Shown in pieces: positions 7,686-16,355 of a stretch of DNA of 64,000 nt. The position numbers were made by a program, and so were the translations under genes. The notes beneath the pieces are model-generated. The model was not told the DNA's origin. It searched no databases and worked only from the letters and a program-made list of their open reading frames with translations. Position 1 is the stretch's first letter, and each line of letters opens with the position of its first letter. The stretch covers positions 38,682-102,681 of the forward strand of contig JAIQEY010000017.1 in NCBI GenBank assembly GCA_020073565.1, in the 5' to 3' direction. This stretch comes from Terriglobia bacterium (lineage in GTDB: Bacteria; Acidobacteriota; Terriglobia; Terriglobales; Acidobacteriaceae).

Positions 7686-10070
7686 ATGAGCATTGCCGAA
7701 AAATTCGTGAGCATGGAGTATGGCCCCGCTCCAGAAGATCCGAAAGAAGCCACGGCTTGGCTGGAGCGCCACGGGCGCAGCTTCGGACACTTCATCAACG
7801 GCGCGTGGCAGCAGCCTGCCCAGGGTGGCTACTTCGACACGGTGGATCCATCGACGGGAGATAAGCTGGCCTCGGTCGCGCAGGGTTCTGCGGCGGACGT
7901 GGATGCTGCAGTCAAGGCGGCGCGGGCAGTTGCACCGAAGTGGCAGGCGCTCACTCCGCATGCGCGGGCCCGCTATTTGTATGCGCTGGCGCGGCTGGTG
8001 CAGAAGCATTCCCGTCGTCTCGCTGTGCTTGAGACGATGGACAATGGCAAGCCGATTCGCGAGAGCCGGGACATCGATATTCCGCTGGTAGCGCGGCATT
8101 TTTATCATCACGCGGGCTGGGCACAACTGCTGGGGCAGGAATTTCCCGAGTATGTAGCGTGCGGCGTGGTTGGACAGATCATCCCCTGGAATTTCCCGCT
8201 GCTGATGCTGGCGTGGAAGGTTGCCCCGGCGCTGGCCACTGGGAACACTGTGGTTCTGAAACCGGCGGAGTTCACACCGTTGACCGCTCTTGTGTTCGCC
8301 GAAATTTGTCAGGAAGCTGGGCTACCTGCCGGCGTCGTCAACATTGTGACGGGCGACGGTTCCACGGGCGAAGCGTTGGTGAAGCATCCCGATGTGGACA
8401 AGATTGCGTTCACCGGTTCGACCGAGGTTGGACGCGCGATTCGTGGCGCTACGGCTGCGAGCCACAAGGGTCTTTCGCTCGAGCTGGGCGGAAAATCTCC
8501 GTTCATCATTTTCGAAGACGCCGATCTGGATAGCGCAGTCGAAGGCCTGGTGGATGGAATCTGGTTCAACCAGGGACAAGTATGCTGCGCGGGTTCACGA
8601 CTTCTGATGCAGGAGAGCATTGCCGAACCTCTCATGGCCAAAGTTCGGGATCGCATGGGCAGCTTGCGGATTGGCGCGCCGCTTGACAAGGCAATCGATA
8701 TCGGCGCGATTGTCGCCCGAGTGCAACTCGATCGCATTCGCAAGCTGGTGGATCAGGGTGTGGCCGACGGTGCAACCTGCTGGCAGCCCCAAGTTACGCT
8801 GCCCGCCCGCGGATTTTACTATCCGCCCACGCTGCTCAGCAATGTGCATCCCACATCGATTGTTGCCCAGCAGGAAATCTTTGGACCGGTGCTGGCGGCA
8901 ATGACGTTCCGCACTCCAAGAGAAGCCGTGGAACTGGCCAACAATACTGTTTATGGCCTGGCGGCTTGTGTCTGGAGTGAAAGCATCAACGTGGCGCTAC
9001 ACGTTGCTGCGCAACTGAAGGCGGGCGTGGTGTGGGTCAACTGCACAAATCTCTTCGACGCTTCCTGTGGATTCGGCGGCTACCGCGAAAGCGGCTACGG
9101 GCGCGAGGGCGGCCGGGAAGGCTTGCTGGAGTACATGGAGCCGGCGTGGTTCAAGAACGCCCCGCAGCTTCCGGTGGCAAAGACATCGGCGCCACTCGAG
9201 GTAGACAAGGAAGAGGAAGGCACTACTCCTGCGATTGATCGCACCGTGAAGCTCTATATCGGAGGCAAGCAGGCGCGTCCGGATTCTGGATACAGCATGG
9301 AGGCGCGCGCCGCCGACGGGCGCTTGCTGGGTGAGGCTCCGCTTGGGAACCGGAAAGACATTCGCAACGCGGTCGAGGCGGCACGAAAAGCGGACTCCTG
9401 GGCAAAGGCCACGGCCCACAACCGCGCCCAGGTTCTGTATTACTGCGCTGAAAATCTCGCTCTGCGCCGCGACGAGATCACGCGCCGGCTCGCCGTCGTG
9501 GTAGGTGAAAAGCAGGCGGCGGCAGAACTGGCTCTTGGTATTGAGCGAATCTTCTCGTATGCGGCGTGGGCGGATAAGTTCGACGGCGCGGTGCACAATC
9601 CGCCGTTCCGAAATATTGCGATCGCCATGCACGAGGCGGTTGGAACGATTGGCATCATCTGTCCGCGGGAAACGCCGCTCCTTGGTTTCCTTTCTCTTGT
9701 GATGCCGGCGCTGGCTGTTGGCAACACGGTGATCGCCGTTCCTTCCGAAGCCTATCCCCTCATCACCGGCGATCTCTACCAACTCTTCGACACCAGCGAC
9801 CTGCCCGGCGGCGCGGTGAACATCGTCACCGGCTATGCATCGCAGCTTTTGAAGACACTTGCCGAGCACGACGACGTGGATGCCATCTGGTCGTTTGGCG
9901 ATGAAGCCAGTGCGGCGGCAGCGAAGGCGATGTCGGTTGGCAATCTAAAGCAGGTGTGGACCAATGAAGGCCGGGCGATCGATTGGTTCGACTTGAAAAC
10001 GGCCGAGGGCCGCTGGTTTCTCGAGCACGCCACGCAGGTCAAGAATATTTGGGTGCCTTACGGCGAGTAG
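7686..10070 (+). CDS. Two-domain aldehyde dehydrogenase, ALDH16-like
   Basis: A 794-residue protein with two tandem aldehyde dehydrogenase modules. The first (about 35-500) is complete: catalytic cysteine in GQVCCAGSR (Cys300/301), general-base glutamate in LELGGKSPF, and cofactor region IIPWNFPLLMLAWK. The second (about 520-794) keeps the Rossmann-like fold segments (GTIGIICPRETPLLGFLSLVMPALAVGNTV is recognisable in pieces) but has no catalytic cysteine block and is shortened. This architecture, including the N-terminal MEYGPAPE segment, is that of the ALDH16 family, in which bacterial members keep the N-terminal active site. Being 45 bp after deoC, it may oxidise the acetaldehyde or glyceraldehyde-type products of deoxyribose breakdown. 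The substrate is inferred. Confidence 0.85.
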   Translation: MSIAEKFVSMEYGPAPEDPKEATAWLERHGRSFGHFINGAWQQPAQGGYFDTVDPSTGDKLASVAQGSAADVDAAVKAARAVAPKWQALTPHARARYLYALARLVQKHSRRLAVLETMDNGKPIRESRDIDIPLVARHFYHHAGWAQLLGQEFPEYVACGVVGQIIPWNFPLLMLAWKVAPALATGNTVVLKPAEFTPLTALVFAEICQEAGLPAGVVNIVTGDGSTGEALVKHPDVDKIAFTGSTEVGRAIRGATAASHKGLSLELGGKSPFIIFEDADLDSAVEGLVDGIWFNQGQVCCAGSRLLMQESIAEPLMAKVRDRMGSLRIGAPLDKAIDIGAIVARVQLDRIRKLVDQGVADGATCWQPQVTLPARGFYYPPTLLSNVHPTSIVAQQEIFGPVLAAMTFRTPREAVELANNTVYGLAACVWSESINVALHVAAQLKAGVVWVNCTNLFDASCGFGGYRESGYGREGGREGLLEYMEPAWFKNAPQLPVAKTSAPLEVDKEEEGTTPAIDRTVKLYIGGKQARPDSGYSMEARAADGRLLGEAPLGNRKDIRNAVEAARKADSWAKATAHNRAQVLYYCAENLALRRDEITRRLAVVVGEKQAAAELALGIERIFSYAAWADKFDGAVHNPPFRNIAIAMHEAVGTIGIICPRETPLLGFLSLVMPALAVGNTVIAVPSEAYPLITGDLYQLFDTSDLPGGAVNIVTGYASQLLKTLAEHDDVDAIWSFGDEASAAAAKAMSVGNLKQVWTNEGRAIDWFDLKTAEGRWFLEHATQVKNIWVPYGE

Positions 10071-10075
10071 TTTCC

Positions 10076-10744
10076 ATGAAAGCGACACGCACTCCGCGCG
10101 TCAAGATCTGCTGCATCAGCGGCGTCGAGGAAGCGGCGTTGGCCGTGGAATGCGGCGCTTCGGCTTTGGGGCTGGTTTCGCAGATGCCGAGCGGGCCCGG
10201 CGTGATCAGCGACGAACTGATCGCCGAGATTGCCGCCACGGTTCCTCCCGCCATTGGAACCTTCCTGCTTACTTCGCGGCAAAGCGTGCGCGAGACCGTC
10301 GCTCAGCAACACTCCTGCCGCACCAATACGATTCAGCTATGCGACCATCTGACGACTGGCACTCATCGCGAATTGAAAGAGGCCTTGCCAGGAATTTCGG
10401 TGGTGCAGGTCATCCACGTTACGGGGCCTGAGTCAGTCGAGGAGTCCGCGCGGGTGGCTCCCTCGGTGGACGCGATCCTGCTTGATTCCGGCAATCAGAG
10501 GCTCGCGGTCAAGGAACTCGGCGGTACCGGCAGAACCCACGACTGGAGCCTGAGCCGGACGATCCGCGAGCGGGTCAACATTCCATTGTTCCTCGCGGGA
10601 GGCTTGACGGCGGAAAATGTGGGCCAGGCAATTGAGGAAGTTGGTCCTTTCGGGATCGACATTTGTTCCGGCGTGCGAACCGACGGCAAGCTTGATGCAG
10701 TAAAACTGAAGAGATTCTTTTCCGCGGTGCGCGCGGCCTGCTGA
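10076..10744 (+). CDS. TrpF-like phosphoribosylanthranilate isomerase-family barrel protein
   Basis: A 222-residue (beta/alpha)8 protein. The ATG at 10076, 5 bp after the preceding stop, is preferred over an upstream frame that overlaps the ALDH gene. N-terminal VKICCISG carries the catalytic cysteine position of TrpF, DAILLDS the general-acid aspartate, and LFLAGGLTAENV with GIDICSGVRTDGKLD the phosphate-binding end of the barrel. Genuine TrpF isomerises N-(5-phosphoribosyl)anthranilate in tryptophan synthesis. No other trp gene is nearby, and the gene is embedded in a deoxyribose/ribose catabolic operon. It may therefore be the genome's ordinary TrpF in an unusual place, or a paralogue acting on another phosphoribosyl compound. 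The sequence cannot decide. Confidence 0.75.
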   Translation: MKATRTPRVKICCISGVEEAALAVECGASALGLVSQMPSGPGVISDELIAEIAATVPPAIGTFLLTSRQSVRETVAQQHSCRTNTIQLCDHLTTGTHRELKEALPGISVVQVIHVTGPESVEESARVAPSVDAILLDSGNQRLAVKELGGTGRTHDWSLSRTIRERVNIPLFLAGGLTAENVGQAIEEVGPFGIDICSGVRTDGKLDAVKLKRFFSAVRAAC

Positions 10745-10778
10745 TCAGCGCGGGTGGGTCGCATCGGTAATACGCCGG

Positions 10779-10807
10779 TTGACACGCTTTGTCCCGCTGA
10801 CTACACT
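10779..10807 (+). promoter_or_regulatory. Sigma-70-type promoter of rbsK
   Basis: TTGACA (10779-10784), a 17-bp spacer and TACACT (10802-10807) match the consensus closely and lie 61 bp before the ribokinase start. The gene is therefore probably transcribed independently of the upstream operon. Confidence 0.65.
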
Positions 10808-10868
10808 CTGCCTTCCTCATTTCAAGGCCGCGCCTGCTATTTGAAAGCGCGGCTCCAACGAGAAAACT

Positions 10869-11804
10869 ATGGCAAAGGGCCCCCGCATCGCAGTAGTCGG
10901 CAGTGCCAATGTTGACTTGACCACATTCTCGGATCACTTTCCCAAGCCCGGGGAAACGATTTTTGGCCAGAAGTTTGATCTGGGGTTCGGCGGAAAAGGG
11001 GCGAACCAGGCGGTTGCCGCCCGGCTGTGCGGAGCTGATGTCTTCATGGTCGCCCGGGTCGGCGACGATCTGTTTGGTCCGGCAACCATCGCCAACTTTG
11101 GGAAGCTGGGCATCGACGCGACCCATGTTCGTCAAGTGAAGGGTGTATCCAGCGGCGTCGCGCCAATCTTCGTCGAGTCTTCCGGTCAGAATCGGATCAT
11201 CGTCGTGAAGGGCGCAAACGATACATTGAAACCCGCTGATCTCGATGCAGCGGCAGACACGCTGAAGAGCGCCGACTGCATTGTCCTTCAGTTCGAAATC
11301 CCCCTGGAGACCGTGTACTACACGATCCAGTTTGCGCGAAAAAATGGCATTCGCTGCATTTTGAACCCTGCGCCGGCACAACCGATCGACGTCAAAGCGA
11401 TCGCGGATCTTGATTATTTCGTCCCCAATGAAAGTGAGGCCGAAACCATTGCCGGGATGCCGGTGCGCACTGTGGACGACGCGAAGAAGTGCGCGGGAAA
11501 GCTGCTGGCAAGCGGCGTCCGGCGCGTGATCATCACTCTGGGCGCGAACGGATCAATCCTGGCCGGGAACGAAGGCATGGAGCACGTGCCGGCTTTCACG
11601 ATGAAGAGTGTGGACAGCACTGGCGCAGGTGACGCCTTTATTGGGAGCTTCGCCACTTTCCTGGGAGAAGGACTGCCGGAAGTGGAGGCCGTGAAGCGCG
11701 CGAACCTCTACGCCGGGCTTTCGACGACCGGCATTGGGACTCAGAAGTCCTTCTACGACCGGCCGCGGTTCGAGGCAGAATGGGCTGCAAGGGCGAAGTC
11801 CTAG
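10869..11804 (+). CDS. rbsK: Ribokinase
   Basis: PfkB-family sugar kinase phosphorylating ribose to ribose-5-phosphate. The 311 residues show the N-terminal signature VGSANVDLTTF, the glycine-rich GFGGKGANQAVAA sugar-binding segment and the C-terminal DSTGAGDAFIGSFA with catalytic aspartate at about 255. The start follows a short AACGAGAAAACT leader and has its own promoter. In this neighbourhood the enzyme would recover the ribose released by the two nucleoside hydrolases. Assignment within PfkB kinases is strong because of the conserved NPAPA and NESEAE blocks typical of ribokinase. Confidence 0.93.
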   Translation: MAKGPRIAVVGSANVDLTTFSDHFPKPGETIFGQKFDLGFGGKGANQAVAARLCGADVFMVARVGDDLFGPATIANFGKLGIDATHVRQVKGVSSGVAPIFVESSGQNRIIVVKGANDTLKPADLDAAADTLKSADCIVLQFEIPLETVYYTIQFARKNGIRCILNPAPAQPIDVKAIADLDYFVPNESEAETIAGMPVRTVDDAKKCAGKLLASGVRRVIITLGANGSILAGNEGMEHVPAFTMKSVDSTGAGDAFIGSFATFLGEGLPEVEAVKRANLYAGLSTTGIGTQKSFYDRPRFEAEWAARAKS

Positions 11805-11847
11805 GCTCTTTGAATGTATTGGAATTTTGCCTGAAGAATCAAAACAA

Positions 11848-14800
11848 CTATGCGGTCGCATTGCGCTCCGCTCGACGAGTCACGAACAGGTGGACCGCGG
11901 GAGTGATGATCAACGACAGCACCATAGAGATCAAGACTCCGCCGATCACCGCGATCGCCAGCGGCTTTAACATCTGGGATCCCGCGCCCAGAGCGAAGGC
12001 GAGAGGCAGCATGCCTGCCACCGCGGCCAGCGCCGTCATCACGATGGGACGCAGCCTGCGGCGGCCAGCCTGAATCACCGAGTCTTCGAGCGGCAATCCG
12101 GCAGCGCGGAATTTCTGTTCGGCATCGAGCAGCAGGATGCCGTTTTTGGCCACGATTCCGACCACCATGATCAATCCCATGAATGAGGAAATGTTGAAGG
12201 TGGTGCGAGTAATGAAAAGAGCCAGGAAGACCCCTGAAGTCGAGAGCAACGCGGACGCGAGAATTGCGAGCGGCGCGGCGAACGTGCGGAATTCGAACAG
12301 CAAGACGATGAAGACGAGCACGACCGCTAGAATCAGTACAAATACGAGATCGCGAAACGACTTCTGTTGCTCCTGGTAAGTTCCGCCGTAGGTCACGCGA
12401 ATGGACGAGGGCAAATGCAGGTCTGCGATCGCTTTCTGAACGCCGACAATTCCCGTGCCCAGGTCAACACCTTCCAACCGCGCTGTGACCACGACATTGC
12501 GCTGCAGGTTCTCACGCCGGATTTCGGTCTGGCCGGGAAGTTCGGTGAGCGTGGCGAGCGCTCCCAGCGTTGCCGTTTTGCCGGTCGAACTCACGAGTAG
12601 CGTGTCGCGCATCGCCTCCAAGGTGGCGCGATTCCCTGCTGGGAAGCGAACGCGCAGGGTGTAGGCGCGATCGCGATTGACCACCGGAATCGGCGACGGT
12701 TCGCCCTCGAGGATGGCGGCGGCATCAATTGCAACCTCTTCGGGCGTGAATCCAGCACGCGCCGCCACCGAAGGGTCCACTTGGAACATCACAGCGGGAC
12801 CGCTGACGGTATTGTCGATCCCGTTCAGAACATCGACGACACCCTTGTTTTTACCGATCGCATCCGCCACCTTCGGGGCCCATTCTTCGAGAGCTGCCGG
12901 ATCCTGCGAAAAGAGCTTGATCTGAACCGGTTCCGGAGCGCTGGTCAGGTCACCGATCATGTCCTGCAGGACCTGAATGAACTCCACGTCGATCGCTGGT
13001 TCCTGGGTTTTAATCTTCGCCCGCACTTCTTCAACAATGTCGTCAATGCCACGGCTGCGCGACGCCTTCAGCTTTACGGAAATATCGCCGGTGTTGGCCT
13101 CGGTAACCGCCGCTAGCCCCAGCTGCAGGCCGGTGCGTCGCGAGGTGCTCTCGACCTCGGGGGTGTCGTGCAACATCTGTTCAATGTTGCGGACGACCCG
13201 ATTCGTCTCTGCCAACGAACTGCCCGCCGGCATGATGTAGTCGATGATGAAACCACCCTCATCCATTTCGGGCAAAAGGTCAGAACCAGAGTAGTTGTAG
13301 CAAACGTAAGCAATCACGATCAGGGCAAGACTCAACCCAGCCAGCCAACGCGGCCGCTTCAGCGCGCGGCGCAACCAGCGTTCGTGAAAGCGGATCACAT
13401 TCAGGAAAAAACCGCTGAGGGACGCTTCCTCGACTTCCATGAGGCGGCGGATGGATTCCGCCTCCGGCTCGAGCGAAGCGTCGGTGGGCACTTCCTGCTC
13501 GCCCGCGCGCCCCTTGATCAGGAACTGGCTGAGGCTCGGAGTCCAGGTCAGCGCGAGCGCCAGCGAGGTGAGCAGAGAGACTGACATGGTGACGGCCAGT
13601 GCGCGGAAGAATGTCCCGGTCACGCCGGTAATGGAGATCAGCGGAAGAAACACGACGATCGGGGTGACGGTGGAACCGATGAGCGGAATGGTGATCTCGC
13701 GCAGCGCACTGTGAATCGCTTGCAGGCGCGTCTGGCCGGCATCACGATGGAGGACGATGTTTTCAACGACCACAATTGCGTCATCGATGACCAGGCCCAC
13801 GGCGGCCGCCAATCCGCCCAGCGTCATCAGGTTGAAACTCTGGCCTATCAGTTTAAGAGCGATGAAGGTCGCAGCAATGGTGACCGGGATCACGAGGCCC
13901 GCCACAATCGACGTGCCCCAATCGTGCAGGAAGACTACGAGGATGATCGACGCCAGGATCAATCCGATGAGGATGGCATCGCGAACACTCCGGATCGACT
14001 CAGTGACGATGTCCGACTGGTCATAATAAGGATGGATCTCGACTCCGGTCGGCAGCGTTTTGCGGATCTGCTCGACCTCGGCATGAACTTCGTCGGCGAC
14101 CTGCACGGTGTTGCTGTCCGGCTGCCGGTTGATGCTGAGCAAAACGGCCGGCTTCCCGTTCGCGGTCACAACCGTGTAGCGAGGACGAACGGACGGCTCG
14201 ACTTTCGCGACGTCGCCCACGCGCACGGGCACGCCGGCGGCGGTCGTCTTGACCACGGTGGCGGCGATCTGCTGCGGATCGCGAACCTGCCCGTTGACGA
14301 GCCCGAGGTAGAGCTGGTGATTGCGCTCCAGCAAGCCGGGAGAGTCGATCAGATTGGTGCGCCGCACGGCTTCCAGGAGATCGGAAACCGTAACGTCCGC
14401 CTGTAACAGCTTGGCGGGATCGGGAACAATGTGAAACTCGGGCTCCTGTCCGCCCTGCACGATAACTCGCGAAACTCCATCCAGACGATTCAGCCGCGGC
14501 TTGAGTTCGTACGTCGCCATCTCCCAGAGCCGAGTCTGGGGCACGGTGTCGGAGGTGAGGCTGTAACCGAGGATCGGAAAACTCGCGAATGTCATGCGAT
14601 GCGCTTCAACTTTGGCGGTCGCGGGCAACTCGCGCTGGATCCCCCCTAAGGCGCCGTTGACATATTGCAACGTCTGGAACATATCGATGTTCCAGTCGAA
14701 GAACAGATCGATCTCCGCCGATCCGCGACTGGTGATGGAGCGCACTTGCTGCAGTCCTGGCACGCTGTTGACGGCTTCTTCAATCGGGCGCGTGACGGTG

Positions 14801-14997
14801 ACCATCATCTGGTCGATGGGCATCACGCCGTTGTCAACCGCGATCAGGATGCGTGGAAAATTCGTCGCTGGGAAAACAGAAACAGGAATGGTAAACGCCA
14901 GGTAGATACCCAGAGTCGCCAGCGTGATGATCAGGACGATAATGGAGCGGGCATGGCGCGAAAACCAGTAGTGGGGTTCACCGTTCGTCATGGCCAT
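11848..14997 (-). CDS. RND-family efflux permease
   Basis: A 1049-residue inner-membrane proton antiporter with the RND layout: one N-terminal helix, a large periplasmic loop, six helices, a second loop and six helices. Recognisable blocks are FPATNFPRILI and the helix-4 region GGLAAAVGLVIDDAIVVVENI (aspartate pair of the proton relay), plus the matching C-terminal GLIMVVGIVAKNGILLLD. It starts 6 bp after the stop of the adaptor gene and is the last gene of an OMF-adaptor-permease operon. The GGLAAAVGLVIDDAIV type belongs to the hydrophobe/amphiphile (HAE) rather than metal-exporting branch, although that cannot be settled by eye. Exported substrates are unknown. Confidence 0.92.
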   Translation of the reverse strand: MAMTNGEPHYWFSRHARSIIVLIITLATLGIYLAFTIPVSVFPATNFPRILIAVDNGVMPIDQMMVTVTRPIEEAVNSVPGLQQVRSITSRGSAEIDLFFDWNIDMFQTLQYVNGALGGIQRELPATAKVEAHRMTFASFPILGYSLTSDTVPQTRLWEMATYELKPRLNRLDGVSRVIVQGGQEPEFHIVPDPAKLLQADVTVSDLLEAVRRTNLIDSPGLLERNHQLYLGLVNGQVRDPQQIAATVVKTTAAGVPVRVGDVAKVEPSVRPRYTVVTANGKPAVLLSINRQPDSNTVQVADEVHAEVEQIRKTLPTGVEIHPYYDQSDIVTESIRSVRDAILIGLILASIILVVFLHDWGTSIVAGLVIPVTIAATFIALKLIGQSFNLMTLGGLAAAVGLVIDDAIVVVENIVLHRDAGQTRLQAIHSALREITIPLIGSTVTPIVVFLPLISITGVTGTFFRALAVTMSVSLLTSLALALTWTPSLSQFLIKGRAGEQEVPTDASLEPEAESIRRLMEVEEASLSGFFLNVIRFHERWLRRALKRPRWLAGLSLALIVIAYVCYNYSGSDLLPEMDEGGFIIDYIMPAGSSLAETNRVVRNIEQMLHDTPEVESTSRRTGLQLGLAAVTEANTGDISVKLKASRSRGIDDIVEEVRAKIKTQEPAIDVEFIQVLQDMIGDLTSAPEPVQIKLFSQDPAALEEWAPKVADAIGKNKGVVDVLNGIDNTVSGPAVMFQVDPSVAARAGFTPEEVAIDAAAILEGEPSPIPVVNRDRAYTLRVRFPAGNRATLEAMRDTLLVSSTGKTATLGALATLTELPGQTEIRRENLQRNVVVTARLEGVDLGTGIVGVQKAIADLHLPSSIRVTYGGTYQEQQKSFRDLVFVLILAVVLVFIVLLFEFRTFAAPLAILASALLSTSGVFLALFITRTTFNISSFMGLIMVVGIVAKNGILLLDAEQKFRAAGLPLEDSVIQAGRRRLRPIVMTALAAVAGMLPLAFALGAGSQMLKPLAIAVIGGVLISMVLSLIITPAVHLFVTRRAERNATA

Positions 14998-15002
14998 GCG
15001 GC

Positions 15003-16331
15003 TTACTTGGGATCTTTCTCCGTCTCTTTACCGGTCGGCGGCCGGTCTGCCTTGTCAGATTCCTGCACGGCGTCGGCACGAATCTTGGTATTGTCGGCCA
15101 GACCATAGGCGCCGGATGCGACCACGCGATCCCCCTCGGCAACGCCGTCGAGGATCTGCACCCCATCGCCCTGCCGGACCCCGGTTTTCACCGTTTTCGG
15201 GTGGGCGCGATTGTCCGAGCCTGCCAGCATCACGTAGTTGCTACCGTCTGGAGCGGTGAGAACGGCCGCGGATGGAATCACGACCGAGTTAGGAATGGTC
15301 CGCGAGAGCATGGAAATCTGCACGCTCGTTCCCGGCCGCAACCGGCCCTTCGGATTCATGGCCTGAACCCAGACTTCAACGGTTGTGCTGTTGGGATCAA
15401 GAGCGGGGCTGACGACCGTCACTTTCCCTTCGATGGGATCTTCTTCGCCGGGAACTGTGATTGAGGCTTTGTCGCCAACCTTGAGCAGCGCCGCTTGCTC
15501 CTGCGGGATGTGAGCACGGGCGACCACGGACGAAGTGTCCATCACCGTCACCAACGGCGCTCCCGCGGCCGCCATCTCTCCCGGATACAGCGGACGATCG
15601 GTAACTACGCCGTTGATGGGGCTGCGAATCTCTGAGTAGCTCAACTGCGCCTGGGCGCCGAGATACTTGCCCTTCGCGGATTCCAACTGGCCGGCGGCAG
15701 CCTTCAGTGCCTGCTGCTTGGCCACCGCCATCAGCGCGTCCAGGTGATGCTGCGCGAGTTCGTACTGGTTCCGCGCCTGGGTGAGAGAGACGCCTGCCTG
15801 GTCCAGATCCTTGCGCGGGAGAGCGCCCTGCTTGTAGAGGTCCTGGCGGCTGTCGTAAAGCTTCTGTTCGGCCTCAAGCGCTTCCTTGGCCGCTTTTGTG
15901 TCGCCTTGCGCCTTCTGGATTTCCTCCGGCAACGTGGAAGCGGTTGCTATGGCATACGCGGCCTGCGCCTGATCGTAGGACCCTTCGTTGTCCTGCGCCG
16001 CAGCCGCCAAGTCGCGGTTTTCCAGTTTGGCGAGCAATTGCCCGGCATGAACCTTGTCGCCTCGCTTCACGTAAAACGCTTTCACGGGAGCGCTGATCTT
16101 GGGAACAATCGCAGACTGGGCCAGCGGGAATAGAATGGCCTCGGATTTCACGGTCTGCTCAATGGTGGCCTTCTTGACCGGGACGACTTGAACGCTGACG
16201 GTCGGCTCTTCGGGCTTTTCCCTGGAACAGGCAGACACCATCAGAAGGGCAAGGGTCAGCGGCGCGAGGGACACACTGAGAGCGCAACGAATTGGGCGCT
16301 TCAACACGGGATTGGAGGTATCATTCAACAA
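15003..16331 (-). CDS. RND efflux periplasmic adaptor (membrane fusion lipoprotein)
   Basis: A 442-residue adaptor linking the RND permease to the outer-membrane channel. The N-terminus has a hydrophobic segment ending in the lipobox LMVSAC (about residue 35), so it is probably lipidated. It is followed by a lipoyl half-motif (VKAFYVKRGDKVHAGQLLAKLENRD), an alanine/glutamine-rich helical hairpin (about 110-220), the second lipoyl half (YSEIRSPINGVVTDRPLYPGE) and beta-barrel plus membrane-proximal domains (GTSVQISMLSR, VVIPSAAVL). It lies 24 bp downstream of the outer-membrane factor gene and 5 bp upstream of the permease gene, so the three are co-transcribed. Confidence 0.9.
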   Translation of the reverse strand: MLNDTSNPVLKRPIRCALSVSLAPLTLALLMVSACSREKPEEPTVSVQVVPVKKATIEQTVKSEAILFPLAQSAIVPKISAPVKAFYVKRGDKVHAGQLLAKLENRDLAAAAQDNEGSYDQAQAAYAIATASTLPEEIQKAQGDTKAAKEALEAEQKLYDSRQDLYKQGALPRKDLDQAGVSLTQARNQYELAQHHLDALMAVAKQQALKAAAGQLESAKGKYLGAQAQLSYSEIRSPINGVVTDRPLYPGEMAAAGAPLVTVMDTSSVVARAHIPQEQAALLKVGDKASITVPGEEDPIEGKVTVVSPALDPNSTTVEVWVQAMNPKGRLRPGTSVQISMLSRTIPNSVVIPSAAVLTAPDGSNYVMLAGSDNRAHPKTVKTGVRQGDGVQILDGVAEGDRVVASGAYGLADNTKIRADAVQESDKADRPPTGKETEKDPK

Positions 16332-16355
16332 GCCGTTGCCTGCCCGATCATTCCT

